A DNA stretch of 64,000 nucleotides, from NCBI RefSeq assembly GCF_004103825.1, contig NZ_RYFI01000001.1, positions 26,405 through 90,404 on the forward strand, read 5' to 3'. This document shows positions 43,610-54,079 of the stretch, in pieces. This stretch comes from Hansschlegelia zhihuaiae (GTDB lineage Bacteria > Pseudomonadota > Alphaproteobacteria > Rhizobiales > Methylopilaceae). The position numbers and the translations under genes are program-made. The stretch's first letter is position 1. Every line of letters begins with the position of its first letter. The notes beneath the pieces were generated by a model. That model searched no databases. It was not told the origin of the DNA and saw nothing but the letters and a program-made list of their open reading frames with translations.

Positions 43610-44095
43610 TTATTCCGAGCTTGGAAGCTTGGCGCTTGGTCCCACGACCGGCAGCCAGGTGACTTCCGTGGAAACTGGATCGTATCGTGCAATCACCGCA
43701 TCTTGGCAGTTCTCCCACGTCGAAATGACGGCTTTACCGGTTGCTTCGCCTAGGAGCGTCATAAAGCGGGCGATGTCCTCTGCTTCCGCGAGACTGTTGA
43801 CGAACCGAGGATCCAGATCGAACTCGATCTGCGATTCATCGAAGAAATGACAGTTGAACGTGATTTTGCCGAACGCGACGCCGAGATGGGCGCGGCCGCC
43901 GGCAAGCTGACCCGCCCAGTCGAACGACTTCGGCATCGGCCCGGAATAATCCGCACTGTTGAGCGCCGGCCTCGGGTTAAGATCAAAGAGACAGTTCCAG
44001 ACCTTGCTCCAGTCCGGCAGCGCGGCGTCGAGGACATAGATGTCCCGCCACGAACCGTCGAACTCGAAATCGGCGGAGAGGCGTCCCCAATGCAT
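43610..44095 (-). CDS. Unknown cytoplasmic protein with immunity-protein-like features
   Basis: 161 residues from the ATG at 44095 (GGAGG 13 bases upstream; in-frame ATG at 44131 and TTG at 44137 are alternatives). No signal or membrane segment. Many aromatic and acidic residues (DFEFDGSWRDIYVLDA; FDLNPRP; CHFFDESQIEFDLDPRF), a composition often seen in single-gene immunity proteins and their orphan relatives. Base composition is clearly more AT-rich than the neighbours, suggesting recent transfer. No toxin gene is adjacent. Family not recognised. Confidence 0.65.
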   Translation of the reverse strand: MHWGRLSADFEFDGSWRDIYVLDAALPDWSKVWNCLFDLNPRPALNSADYSGPMPKSFDWAGQLAGGRAHLGVAFGKITFNCHFFDESQIEFDLDPRFVNSLAEAEDIARFMTLLGEATGKAVISTWENCQDAVIARYDPVSTEVTWLPVVGPSAKLPSSE

Positions 44096-44207
44096 CGCCG
44101 TATCACCGCCTCCTTCGAGCGTCGTCCGCATGGACAACCCCCCGGCCGTTTGCTAAACACGACTCAATGATGACGCCGCGCCTGAACCGCGCGAGCGTCG
44201 TCTTTTT

Positions 44208-44241
44208 GTTTCGGCGCCTTCGGGGGCGCCTGTTCCGAAAC
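44208..44241 (+). promoter_or_regulatory. Hairpin in the rpsU leader
   Basis: Stem gtttcgg/ccgaaac with an inner cgcc/ggcg stem and a ttcggg loop, preceded by ttttt, 17 bases before the rpsU start. It could affect S21 translation or be the remains of an upstream terminator. Confidence 0.45.
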
Positions 44242-44258
44242 GCAATTCGAGGCGACAC

Positions 44259-44480
44259 GTGCAGGTTCTCGTCCGCGACAACAATGTCGACCAGGCCCTC
44301 AAGGCGCTCAAGAAGAAGATGCAGCGCGAGGGCATCTTCCGCGAGATGAAGCTCCGCGGCCATTACGAAAAGCCCTCCGAGAAGCGCGCCCGCGAGAAGG
44401 CCGAGGCCGTCCGCCGCGCCCGCAAGCTCGCCCGCAAGCGCGCCCAGCGCGAAGGCCTGCTGCCGCAGAAGAAGAAGTGA
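44259..44480 (+). CDS. rpsU: 30S ribosomal protein S21
   Basis: 73 residues, strongly basic, from a GTG start ([20 protein letters not shown]). The [20 protein letters not shown] region and the LPQKKK end are typical of alphaproteobacterial S21, which helps base pairing of the anti-Shine-Dalgarno end of 16S rRNA. Stand-alone gene followed by a terminator. Confidence 0.96.
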   Translation: MQVLVRDNNVDQALKALKKKMQREGIFREMKLRGHYEKPSEKRAREKAEAVRRARKLARKRAQREGLLPQKKK

Positions 44481-44525
44481 GTCGCGGCCGCCCGCTCCGG
44501 GCGGCGCGGCTTTCGACCTGATGAG

Positions 44526-44557
44526 CGCCCGCCCGGCCACACCCGGCGGGCGTTTTC
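44526..44557 (+). terminator. Terminator of rpsU
   Basis: An 8-bp GC-rich stem (44526-44533 with 44545-44552) followed by TTTTC, 46 bp after the rpsU stop. A second GC-rich dyad lies immediately after rpsU. Confidence 0.8.
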
Positions 44558-44713
44558 GCGTCTGAAGGGCGCCGGTTCCCGAAACGAGGGGCGCGCAACG
44601 CAATCTCGCCGCAATCCGCCTGTGTCTGAGAGGCGTCCGCCGAGCGCGGCGTTTCGGCGCTATGGGCCTCGGCCGGCTTCTCTCCTGATCACGAGCGGTA
44701 GGATGTTGGGGAT

Positions 44714-45580
44714 ATGACAAGCGTGACGGGCATCGGGACGGCATGGCGCGCGGCCGCGCTGATCGGCGCCGCGCTCGCGCTCGCCGGCTGCGACACGATG
44801 GGCGCCGGCGGCTCGGCGCGCGACATCGACCCGGACGTCTACGCCGCCCGCTCCTCGGACCTCGGCTCGCTCAGCCAGGTGGTGGCCAACAACCCGAACG
44901 ACCCGGAGGCGCTCAACATGCGCGGCTCCGCCTACGCCCGGCTCGGCCAGTACGACAAGGCGATCGCCGACTTCAGCCAGGCGATCCGGATCAACGGCTC
45001 CATGTCGAAGGCCTACGCCAACCGGGCGCTCGCCTACCGCTCGATGAACCGCACCAGTGAGGCGCTCGCCGACTACAACCGCGCGATCGACGCCGACCCG
45101 AACTACGGCGCGGCCTATGTCGGGCGCGGCAACCTCTACCGGACCACCGGCCGCACCGACGCGGCGCTCGCCGATTTCGAGAAGGCCGTCCAGGTCGATC
45201 CGAACAATGCGCAGGCCTGGCACAATCGCGGCCTGATCCACCAGGCGCAGGGGCGCCATGACGACGCGATCGACGACTTCACCAAGTCGACCGCGATCGC
45301 GGTGACGGCGGCCGAGCCCTATATCGGCCGCGGCTACTCCTATCTCGCGACCAACGACTACGCCGCGGCGATCGACGACTTCAACACCGCGCGCACGCTC
45401 GCGCCCAAGAACATCGACGCCTGGATCGGCCGCGGCATCGCGTTCGAGAAGCGCAACGAGCTGGGCAACGCCCGCGCCTCCTTCGCCCAGGCGCTCAACA
45501 TCAACGAACGCGACCCGCGCGCCGTCGAAGGGTTCCGGCGGGTCGGCGGCGAGCGGGGCGAGACCTATACGGAGCGCTAG
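44714..45580 (+). CDS. TPR-repeat lipoprotein
   Basis: 288 residues. A lipoprotein signal peptide ends in LALAGC (Cys about residue 30), so the protein is probably lipid-anchored at the outer or inner membrane. Residues about 55-275 are about six tetratricopeptide repeats (for example NMRGSAYARLGQYDKAIADF, AYVGRGNLYRTTGRTDAALA). Similar to NlpI-like TPR lipoproteins of alphaproteobacteria, which act as scaffolds for envelope enzymes; partner unknown. Confidence 0.9.
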   Translation: MTSVTGIGTAWRAAALIGAALALAGCDTMGAGGSARDIDPDVYAARSSDLGSLSQVVANNPNDPEALNMRGSAYARLGQYDKAIADFSQAIRINGSMSKAYANRALAYRSMNRTSEALADYNRAIDADPNYGAAYVGRGNLYRTTGRTDAALADFEKAVQVDPNNAQAWHNRGLIHQAQGRHDDAIDDFTKSTAIAVTAAEPYIGRGYSYLATNDYAAAIDDFNTARTLAPKNIDAWIGRGIAFEKRNELGNARASFAQALNINERDPRAVEGFRRVGGERGETYTER

Positions 45581-45650
45581 ACGGGTCAGCCGCCATATCC
45601 GGAAACCGCCATGCTCCCGCCGCGTTTGCTTCGGGCGGAGCGCGAGGCGG

Positions 45651-45954
45651 ATGGCGGGATCACGGACCAGACGGAGCGGCAAGGGGCGCTGGCGCGACCG
45701 CCGCGGTCTGGATCGCGGGCTCGATCGGTTTCTCGTGGTACGCCGAGAACCTCGCCAATTTCGACAAGACCTACGGCTCGCTCGGCGCCGTCATCGGCTT
45801 CATGCTGTGGATGTGGATGTCGGTCGTCGTCGTGCTGCTCGGCGGCGAGCTCAACGCCGAGAGCGAGCACCAGACCGCGCGCGACACCACGACCGGCGCG
45901 CCGAAGCCGATGGGGCTGCGGGGCGCGAGGATTGCGGACACAGTGGCGGAATGA
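45651..45954 (+). pseudogene. Remnant of a YihY/BrkB-family membrane protein gene
   Basis: Only the C-terminal part of a YihY (UPF0761) protein is left. The frame ending at the TGA 45952-45954 reads TAAVWIAGSIGFSWYAENLA, KTYGSLGAVIGFMLWMWM, VVLLGGELNAESEHQTARDT, which are the family's last transmembrane helices and tail. Just upstream, another frame reads SRTRRSGKGRWR, resembling the preceding loop, so a deletion with a frameshift joins the two. The N-terminal two-thirds and any start are missing; the gene cannot be functional. It lies 70 bp after the TPR gene. Confidence 0.8.
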
Positions 45955-46028
45955 CGCCAACAGGAGAGCAGCTTCGGGCTTGAGGGCGCTCGTCGGCCGC
46001 TACTAGCAATTTCAGCTGTCCGCGCCGG

Positions 46029-46153
46029 CCCCCTCCACCGCTTCGCGGTCCCCCTCCCCCGCCTTCGGCAGGGGAGGATCACAACGGCGCCGCTTCGGAT
46101 CCTCCTCCGCATAGCGGAGGAGGGGGACCATGCGAAGCATGGTGGAGGAGGCC
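46029..46153. repeat. Intergenic palindromic repeat, family B copy 2
   Basis: Arms ccctccaccgcttcgcgg and accatgcgaagcatggtgg with inner cctcctccgc/gcggaggagg, closely matching 40295-40413. It sits just beyond the 3' end of thiC and may help end that transcript. Confidence 0.85.
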
Positions 46154-46170
46154 TCGCGAGCCTTCGACCG

Positions 46171-48222
<2,052 letters not shown>

Positions 48223-48282
48223 GGCGCGAAGGTTAGAAGCGATAGGGGCGGGAGTCGAGCCGCTTTTGTGACGATCACCCAG

Positions 48283-48296
48283 TCTGGCATGCCAAT
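48283..48296. promoter_or_regulatory. TGGCATGCCA palindrome between thiC and gntR
   Basis: tctggcatgccaat; the 10-bp core TGGCATGCCA is perfect. It lies between the thiC leader and the -35 element of the gntR promoter. The same core, as a perfect 14-bp palindrome, occurs upstream of the pnt operon (54080-54093). Confidence 0.5.
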
Positions 48297-48313
48297 CCTC
48301 CGCGATCGAGCGG

Positions 48314-48342
48314 TTGACACGCGAGGGCGATGCTTTCAGAAT
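48314..48342 (+). promoter_or_regulatory. Promoter of the gntR-phyH unit
   Basis: TTGACA (48314-48319), a 17-bp spacer and CAGAAT (48337-48342): a perfect -35 and a fair -10. The -10 overlaps the palindromic operator. Confidence 0.65.
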
Positions 48343-48358
48343 TTGGAATTCCGAATTC
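48339..48358. promoter_or_regulatory. Operator candidate for the GntR regulator
   Basis: GAATTTGGAATTCCGAATTC is a 20-bp palindrome with a single mismatched pair, covering the -10 region and ending 12 bp before the gntR ATG. GntR/FCD regulators bind such dyads, so autorepression is likely. Confidence 0.65.
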
Positions 48359-48370
48359 ATTGATTCAGCG

Positions 48371-49039
48371 ATGATCCCCGTCGACGTCCAGCCCAATCTC
48401 ATCCAGCAGGTCTACGACCGCATCCTGTCCGCGATCGTCGATCATTCGCTGGCGCCAGGCCTGCGCATCCGCCAGCACGAGCTCGCGGAGCAGCTCGGCG
48501 TGTCGCGGCAGCCGGTGAGCCACGCTCTCCATCTGCTGCGTCGCCAGAACCTCGTGGTCGAAAGCGGCCGCAAGGGGTTCGCGGTCGCGCCGCTCGACGG
48601 CGCGCGGATCCGCCAGATCTACGAGGTTCGCGCCGCGCTCGACGGGCTGGCGGCGCGGCTCGCTGCGGGCCGCGTCGGCGCCGAGGGGCGCGCGGCGCTC
48701 GAGGGCGCGCTTGCGGCCGGCGACGCGATTTCGGAGGACGCGCCGCTCGCCGAGCTCATCGCGCTCGACGCCGCGTTCCACAGGACGATCTACCGGCTCT
48801 CCGGCAACGCCGCGATCGAGGAGACCGCCGCGCCGCAATGGCCTCACGTCCGGCGTGCGATGGCGGCGGTGCTGATGGACGGCCCCTACCGCGCCCGCGC
48901 CTGGGCCGAGCACCACGCGATCGTGGACCGCCTGCTCGCCGGCGACGCAGAGGGCGCTTCGGCCGCCGCCGAGGCGCACGCGCTGAGAGCCGGCCGGGCC
49001 ATCGAGCAACGCCTCGGGCCGACGCAAGAAGCGGCCTGA
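48371..49039 (+). CDS. GntR-family regulator, FCD subfamily
   Basis: 222 residues from the ATG at 48371; the earlier in-frame start at 48314 falls inside the promoter. N-terminal winged helix (QQVYDRILSAIVDHSLAPG, ELAEQLGVSRQPVSHALHLL) and a C-terminal FCD domain from about residue 85 (IYEVRAALDGLAARLAAG; DAAFHRTIYRLSGN with metal- or ligand-binding His). FCD regulators sense organic acids. Followed after 38 bp by the PhyH gene, which is its most likely target. Confidence 0.92.
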   Translation: MIPVDVQPNLIQQVYDRILSAIVDHSLAPGLRIRQHELAEQLGVSRQPVSHALHLLRRQNLVVESGRKGFAVAPLDGARIRQIYEVRAALDGLAARLAAGRVGAEGRAALEGALAAGDAISEDAPLAELIALDAAFHRTIYRLSGNAAIEETAAPQWPHVRRAMAAVLMDGPYRARAWAEHHAIVDRLLAGDAEGASAAAEAHALRAGRAIEQRLGPTQEAA

Positions 49040-49077
49040 ACATCGACAGATTAGGAAACGTAGAACAGGAGGAGACG

Positions 49078-49878
49078 ATGAAGCTCACTCAGGACCAGCT
49101 CGACCAGTTCGAGACCGAAGGCTGGCTGCTGCTGCCCGAGCTGTTCACGCCGGAAGAGGTCGACCTGCTGCGCCGCGAGGCGGTCGCGATCTATGACGAG
49201 CAGCGCCCCGAGGTGTGGCGCGAGAAGGACGGCGCGCCGCGCACCGCCTTCGCGGCCCACAAATACAACGAGGCCTTCCGGCTGCTGGGCCGCCATCCGC
49301 GCATGATCCGGCCCGTCGAGCAGGTGTTCGGCGAGAGCGTCTATCTCCACCAGTACAAGATCAACGCCAAGTCGGCATTCACCGGCGCGGTCTGGCAGTG
49401 GCACCAGGATTACGGCACCTGGAAGCGCGACGACGGCATGCCGGAGCCGCGCGCCATGAACATCTCGATCTTCCTCGACGAGGTGATGCCGATCAACGGC
49501 CCGCTGATGCTGGTGCCCCGCAGCCAGACCGCGGGCGACCTCGAGGCCTCACACGACCTCGAGACCACCTCCTACCCGCTCTGGACGCTCGACGAGAAGA
49601 CCGTGACGCGGCTCGTCGAGCAGGGCGGCATCGTGGCGCCGACCGGCAAGCCCGGCTCGATGCTGATGTTCCACGGCAATCTGGTGCACGGCTCGGCCGG
49701 CAACATCACGCCCTATCCGCGCAAGATCGTGTATCTGACGCTGAACGCCTGCTCGAACCACATCCGGACCCCGACGCGTCCGGAGTTCATCGCCCATCAG
49801 GACTTCGCGCCGATCCAGTGCGTCGACGACGACGCGCTGGCGAAGCTCGCGCGGAGCGGCCAGAAGGCGGCTGCGTAA
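49078..49878 (+). CDS. Phytanoyl-CoA dioxygenase (PhyH) family protein
   Basis: Fe(II)/2-oxoglutarate-dependent oxygenase, 266 residues, ATG after GGAGGAG. The metal triad is probably His and Asp of WHQDYGTW (about 108 and 110) and the His of MFHGNLVHGSAGN (about 205), with a later Arg for 2-oxoglutarate (YPRKIVYLT). WHQDYGTWKRDDGMPEPRAM resembles the equivalent stretch of ectoine hydroxylase, but there are no ect genes here and I would not call it EctD. Expressed with the GntR gene; substrate unknown. Confidence 0.9.
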   Translation: MKLTQDQLDQFETEGWLLLPELFTPEEVDLLRREAVAIYDEQRPEVWREKDGAPRTAFAAHKYNEAFRLLGRHPRMIRPVEQVFGESVYLHQYKINAKSAFTGAVWQWHQDYGTWKRDDGMPEPRAMNISIFLDEVMPINGPLMLVPRSQTAGDLEASHDLETTSYPLWTLDEKTVTRLVEQGGIVAPTGKPGSMLMFHGNLVHGSAGNITPYPRKIVYLTLNACSNHIRTPTRPEFIAHQDFAPIQCVDDDALAKLARSGQKAAA

Positions 49879-49896
49879 GGACGTCGAGCGACGCCC

Positions 49897-50553
49897 TTAA
49901 GCGTCCTCGGCCGCGCGTCGCGGGAGCGTCAGATCCTGTTTCACGAGCCGCTCGCCGTCTTCGGCGAGCGCGTAGACCAGGATCTGCGCCGTGCCGATGT
50001 TGACGTTCTCGATGGTCTCGGGATCGATCCCGTCGAGGCGCATGAGCATCGAGCGCAAAGCGTTGCCGTGCCCGACGAGCAGCGCGCGCCCTCCGCTCCG
50101 GATCGTCGGGGCGATCTCGCGCTCGTAGAACGGCCAGACCCGGGCCGCGGTCATGGCGAGGCTTTCGCCGCCCGGCGGGACGGCATGGTAGGATTTCCGC
50201 CAGACGCGGACCTGCTCGGCGCTGAAGCGCTCGCGGGCCTGCGTCTTGTTGAGGCCGGCGAGCGCGCCGTAGTCGCGCTCGTTCAGGGCGGCGTCCTCCC
50301 GCACCGGGAGATCCGGCTGGCCGAGTTCCGACAGCGCGAGCCGCATCGTGTCCCGGGCCCGCCTCAGCACGCTCGTGAAGCCGTGCGTGAAGCTCAGCCT
50401 GAGCTCCGCCATGGCGCGACCGGCGGCGCGCGCCTCCTCGGCGCCCCGGGCGGTCAGCGCCGGATCGCGCAGGCCGGAGAACAGATCCCGTTCGTTGTCC
50501 TCGCTCTGCCCGTGGCGGACGAGAACGAGAAGGCCGGAGCGTTCGATCGTCAT
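49897..50553 (-). CDS. gpmA: 2,3-bisphosphoglycerate-dependent phosphoglycerate mutase
   Basis: Interconverts 3- and 2-phosphoglycerate in glycolysis. 218 residues, of the short alphaproteobacterial type. VLVRHGQSEDNERDLFSGLRD carries the phosphorylated histidine in RHG; LNERDYGALAGLNK has the catalytic Glu, and LLVGHGNALRSMLMRLDGI the second His. Convergent with the PhyH gene, 18 bp apart. A broader histidine phosphatase role cannot be excluded, but the ERDYG and GGESL motifs support the mutase. Confidence 0.9.
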   Translation of the reverse strand: MTIERSGLLVLVRHGQSEDNERDLFSGLRDPALTARGAEEARAAGRAMAELRLSFTHGFTSVLRRARDTMRLALSELGQPDLPVREDAALNERDYGALAGLNKTQARERFSAEQVRVWRKSYHAVPPGGESLAMTAARVWPFYEREIAPTIRSGGRALLVGHGNALRSMLMRLDGIDPETIENVNIGTAQILVYALAEDGERLVKQDLTLPRRAAEDA

Positions 50554-50603
50554 GCCGACGTCCGAGGTGCTTCGATCGGGGGCGCGGTTGGGGGGTCGCT
50601 TGA

Positions 50604-50634
50604 TGCAGAAAGGCCGGACCTCGCGGCCCGGCCT
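50604..50634 (-). terminator. Probable terminator of the pnt operon
   Basis: On the minus strand, stem aggccgg/ccggcct (50611-50617 with 50628-50634) followed by tttctgc, about 30 bp after the pntB stop. Confidence 0.55.
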
Positions 50635-50662
50635 CTCCGGATCGACGGCGGCGGAAGCCGCC

Positions 50663-52060
50663 TCAGAGCGCCTTGACCACCGCCTCGGTGACCTTCTTCG
50701 CGTCGCCGAACAGCATCATGGTGTTGTCTCGGAAGAACAGCTCGTTGTCGACGCCGGCGTAGCCCGAGCTCATGCCGCGCTTGATGAAAAGCACCGTGCC
50801 GGCCTTCTCGACGTCGAGGATCGGCATGCCGTAGATCGGCGAGGTCTTGTCGGTCTTGGCCGCCGGGTTGGTGACGTCGTTCGCGCCGATCACGAAGGCG
50901 ACGTCGGCCTCGCGGAACTCCGGATTGATGTCCTCGAGCTCGAACACCTCGTCATAGGGCACCTGGGCCTCGGCGAGCAGCACGTTCATGTGGCCCGGCA
51001 TGCGGCCAGCCACCGGGTGGATGGCGTATTTCACCTCGACGCCGGCCTCCTTCAGCTTGTCGGCCATCTCGCGCAGCGCGTGCTGCGCCTGCGCGACCGC
51101 CATGCCGTAGCCCGGCACGACGATGACCTTGGAGGCGTTCTTCATCAGGAAGGCCGCGTCTTCGGCCGAGCCCTGCTTGACCGGCCGCTGCTCTCCGCCC
51201 CCGGCCGCTCCGCCGCCGGCGGTCTCTCCGCCGAACCCGCCGAGGATGACGGAGATGAAGGAGCGGTTCATGCCCTTGCACATGATGTAGGACAGGATCG
51301 CGCCCGAGGAGCCGACCAGCGCGCCGGTGATGATCAGCGCGAGGTTGCCGAGCGTGAAGCCGATGCCGGCCGCCGCCCACCCCGAATAGGAATTGAGCAT
51401 CGACACCACGACAGGCATGTCGGCGCCGCCGATCGGGATGATGATCAGCAGGCCGAAGGCGAGCGAGGCGAGCACGATCAGCCAGAAGACCGCGTGGCTC
51501 TCGGTCAGGCAGAAGATCACGCCCAGCACGACGATCAGCGCGAACAGGCCGGCGTTGATCAGGTGCCGCATGGGCAGCATGATCGGCGCGCCGGACATGC
51601 GACCGTCAAGCTTGGCGAACGCGATGACGGAGCCCGTGAAGGTGATGGCGCCGATCGCGACGCCGAGCGCCATCTCGACCAGGCTCTGGCCGTGGATCGC
51701 GCCGACCGAGCCGATGCCGAAGGCCTCCGGCGCATAGAGCGCGCCGGCCGCGACTAGCACCGCCGCCATGCCGACCAGCGAGTGGAAAGCCGCGACGAGC
51801 TGCGGCATCGCGGTCATCGCGATGCGCTTGGCGATCAGGGCGCCGACGCCGCCGCCGATGGCGACGCCGAGGACGACGAGGATCCAGCCCGAAGCGCCGT
51901 CAGGCGGCGAGACGATCAGGGTGGTGAGCACCGCGAGCGCCATGCCCGCCATGCCGAAATAATTGCCGCGCCGCGACGAGGCTGGGCTCGAAAGCCCCTG
52001 CAGCGCCAGGATGAACAGGACGCCGGCGGCGAGGTAGAGGATCTGGCTGAGGTTGAGCAC
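50663..52060 (-). CDS. pntB: NAD(P) transhydrogenase subunit beta
   Basis: Membrane domain plus NADP(H)-binding domain III of proton-translocating transhydrogenase, which makes NADPH from NADH at the expense of the proton gradient. 465 residues: nine hydrophobic segments in the first 270, then the C-terminal domain with VIVVPGYGMAVAQAQHAL, HPVAGRMPGHMNVLLAEA and FVIGANDVTNPAAK, which bind NADP. Last gene of pntAA-pntAB-pntB, 7 bp after pntAB. Confidence 0.97.
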   Translation of the reverse strand: MLNLSQILYLAAGVLFILALQGLSSPASSRRGNYFGMAGMALAVLTTLIVSPPDGASGWILVVLGVAIGGGVGALIAKRIAMTAMPQLVAAFHSLVGMAAVLVAAGALYAPEAFGIGSVGAIHGQSLVEMALGVAIGAITFTGSVIAFAKLDGRMSGAPIMLPMRHLINAGLFALIVVLGVIFCLTESHAVFWLIVLASLAFGLLIIIPIGGADMPVVVSMLNSYSGWAAAGIGFTLGNLALIITGALVGSSGAILSYIMCKGMNRSFISVILGGFGGETAGGGAAGGGEQRPVKQGSAEDAAFLMKNASKVIVVPGYGMAVAQAQHALREMADKLKEAGVEVKYAIHPVAGRMPGHMNVLLAEAQVPYDEVFELEDINPEFREADVAFVIGANDVTNPAAKTDKTSPIYGMPILDVEKAGTVLFIKRGMSSGYAGVDNELFFRDNTMMLFGDAKKVTEAVVKAL

Positions 52061-52067
52061 GGCGCCG

Positions 52068-52511
52068 TCAGCCCTTCTTCTTGTACATGCCGAGCATGCG
52101 CTGGGTGACCAAGAAGCCGCCGAAGATGTTCACGCTGGCGAACACCAGCGCCACGAAGCCGAAGGCCCTCGCCCACCACGGGCCGGAATGGCCCGCGAGC
52201 TCGACGCCGACGGCGAGCAGCGCGCCCACCACGATGACGGACGAGATCGCGTTGGTGACGGCCATCAGCGGCGTGTGGAGCGCCGGCGTCACCGACCAGA
52301 CCACGTAGTAGCCGACGAACACCGCGAGCACGAAGATCGCGAGCCGGAACACGAAGGGATCGATCATCCCGCCGGTCGCGCCATGGGCGACGGCGCCCGC
52401 CGCGTCGGCGATCTGGTCGGCATAGGTCTGGGCGGCGTTCGCGCTCTCGCGGGCCGCGTCGGCGGCGGCGCGGGCGCGCTCAAGCGCCTGTTCGGGCGTG
52501 AGTTCCGCCAT
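52068..52511 (-). CDS. pntAB: NAD(P) transhydrogenase subunit alpha, part 2
   Basis: 147 residues. Three to four transmembrane helices (from [18 protein letters not shown] on) that complete the alpha-subunit membrane part, after an alanine-rich N-terminal helix. Separate coding of the alpha subunit in two parts is usual in alphaproteobacteria. The ATG at 52511 shares its base with the pntAA stop; the open frame seen further upstream lies inside pntAA. Confidence 0.93.
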   Translation of the reverse strand: MAELTPEQALERARAAADAARESANAAQTYADQIADAAGAVAHGATGGMIDPFVFRLAIFVLAVFVGYYVVWSVTPALHTPLMAVTNAISSVIVVGALLAVGVELAGHSGPWWARAFGFVALVFASVNIFGGFLVTQRMLGMYKKKG

Positions 52512-53698
52512 CAGCTCGACTCCTTGGGCTGATCGTCCGCAGGCTTCGGCGCTTCGGCCGGCGCATCCGCGGGCTTCAGGATCGGGTGGATCACGGCGCC
52601 GTCGCGCGTCAGCGCCGTCGCCTTGACCAGCTCGTCGTCCCAATTGACCTTGAGCGACTTGGTCTCCTTGTCGATCATGGTCTCGAGGAAAGCCGAGAGA
52701 TTCTTGGCGTAGAGCGCCGAGGAGGAGGCTGCGAGGCGGCCAGCCCAGTTGACGTGGCCGACGATCTTGACGCCCGCGACCTCGACGACCTCGTCGGGTT
52801 TGGCGCCCTCCACGTTCCCGCCGCGCTCAACCGCGAGGTCGACCACCACGGAGCCGGGCTTCATGGACTTCACCATCTCGGTCGTGACGAGCCGCGGCGC
52901 CGGTCGGCCCGGGATCAGCGCGGTGGTGATGACGATGTCCTGCTTGGAGATGTGGCTCGCGACGAGCTCCGCCTGCTTCTTCTTGTACTCGGCCGACATC
53001 TCCTTGGCGTAGCCGCCGGCGGTCTCGGCCTGGCGGAACTCGTCGTCCTCGACCGCGACGAACTTCGCGCCGAGCGAGGCGACCTGCTCCTTGGCGGCGG
53101 GCCGGACGTCGGTGGCCGAAACCTGCGCGCCGAGGCGGCGGGCGGTGGCGATCGCCTGCAGGCCCGCGACGCCCGCGCCCATCACGAAGGCCTTGGCGGG
53201 CGGCACGGTGCCGGCCGCCGTCATCATCTGCGGGAACGCCCGGCCGAACTCGGCCGCGGCGTCGATCACCGCGCGGTAGCCCGCGAGGTTCGCCTGGGAG
53301 GACAGCACGTCCATCACCTGCGCGCGGGTGATGCGCGGCATCAGCTCCATGGCGAACAGCGCGGCGCCGGACTTCGCCAGCGCGCCGATCTCGTCGGCCT
53401 TGCCGTAAGGGTCCATCACGGCCAGCACGACCGCGCCGGACTTCAGCCCGTCGAGCCCGCCGGGCTGCGGCCGGCGGACCGCCAGCAGCACGTCGGCGTC
53501 CTTGAGCGCCTCGGCCCGGGACCCGACGATCGTGGCGCCGGTCTCCTTATAGGCCTCGTCGGTCGCGCCGGCGCGCAGACCCGCGCCGGTCTCGACCACG
53601 ATCTCGCCGCCCAGTCCTGCGAGCTTCTTGACGGCGTCAGGGGTCAGCGCGACGCGCGGCTCCGCGGCGTCGACTTCCTTCGCGACGGCGATCCGCAC
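52511..53698 (-). CDS. pntAA: NAD(P) transhydrogenase subunit alpha, part 1
   Basis: The soluble NAD(H)-binding domain I, 395 residues from a GTG start. N-terminal [20 protein letters not shown], then [20 protein letters not shown], the Rossmann motif [20 protein letters not shown] and [14 protein letters not shown]. Residues after about 370 are a proline- and alanine-rich linker. Starts 4 bp after the aa3-type subunit IV gene. Confidence 0.96.
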   Translation of the reverse strand: MRIAVAKEVDAAEPRVALTPDAVKKLAGLGGEIVVETGAGLRAGATDEAYKETGATIVGSRAEALKDADVLLAVRRPQPGGLDGLKSGAVVLAVMDPYGKADEIGALAKSGAALFAMELMPRITRAQVMDVLSSQANLAGYRAVIDAAAEFGRAFPQMMTAAGTVPPAKAFVMGAGVAGLQAIATARRLGAQVSATDVRPAAKEQVASLGAKFVAVEDDEFRQAETAGGYAKEMSAEYKKKQAELVASHISKQDIVITTALIPGRPAPRLVTTEMVKSMKPGSVVVDLAVERGGNVEGAKPDEVVEVAGVKIVGHVNWAGRLAASSSALYAKNLSAFLETMIDKETKSLKVNWDDELVKATALTRDGAVIHPILKPADAPAEAPKPADDQPKESS

Positions 53699-53702
53699 CG
53701 CG

Positions 53703-53993
53703 TCAGCCGAACAGCAGCCAGAGAGCGACGACGACGGCGGCCGCCACGATCACCGGCGTGATCGTGCCCTTCTCGCTCATGCCGCCGATCACGCCGGTGA
53801 CGAGCGCCAGCACGATGCCGAGGCCGGCGAGGCCCCAGCTGCCTTCTACGCCCCCGATGCCGAGCGAAATCAGGATCAGAACGAGCGCCGCAGTCGCCAC
53901 CTTGGCGAGCTTCATCACCATCGCATAGGTGCGCTCGTGCTCGGCGTAGTCGTTGCCGGTCGCGGTGGCGTATTCGTGGACGTGCTCGGCCAT
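53703..53993 (-). CDS. aa3-type cytochrome c oxidase subunit IV-domain protein
   Basis: 96 residues. The N-terminal part (NDYAEHERTYAMVMKLAK) is the signature of the bacterial aa3-oxidase subunit IV family, followed by its single helix. Two further hydrophobic segments (about 53-71 and 77-95) make it longer than the usual 50- to 70-residue subunit. First gene of the pnt operon. Whether it joins the oxidase or the transhydrogenase is open. Confidence 0.85.
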   Translation of the reverse strand: MAEHVHEYATATGNDYAEHERTYAMVMKLAKVATAALVLILISLGIGGVEGSWGLAGLGIVLALVTGVIGGMSEKGTITPVIVAAAVVVALWLLFG

Positions 53994-54079
53994 TCTGGCG
54001 TTCCCTCAGCGTGGCGTCTTGGGTGCGTGTTCTTTCGCCATGTACCGGAAAGAAACCCTCCCGGCAATTCCCCTAAGGG

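Noticed and set aside
49078..49878. Ectoine hydroxylase (EctD) for the PhyH gene
   Set aside because: The metal-site stretch is similar, but there are no ectABC genes nearby and the rest of the protein does not clearly match; kept as PhyH family.
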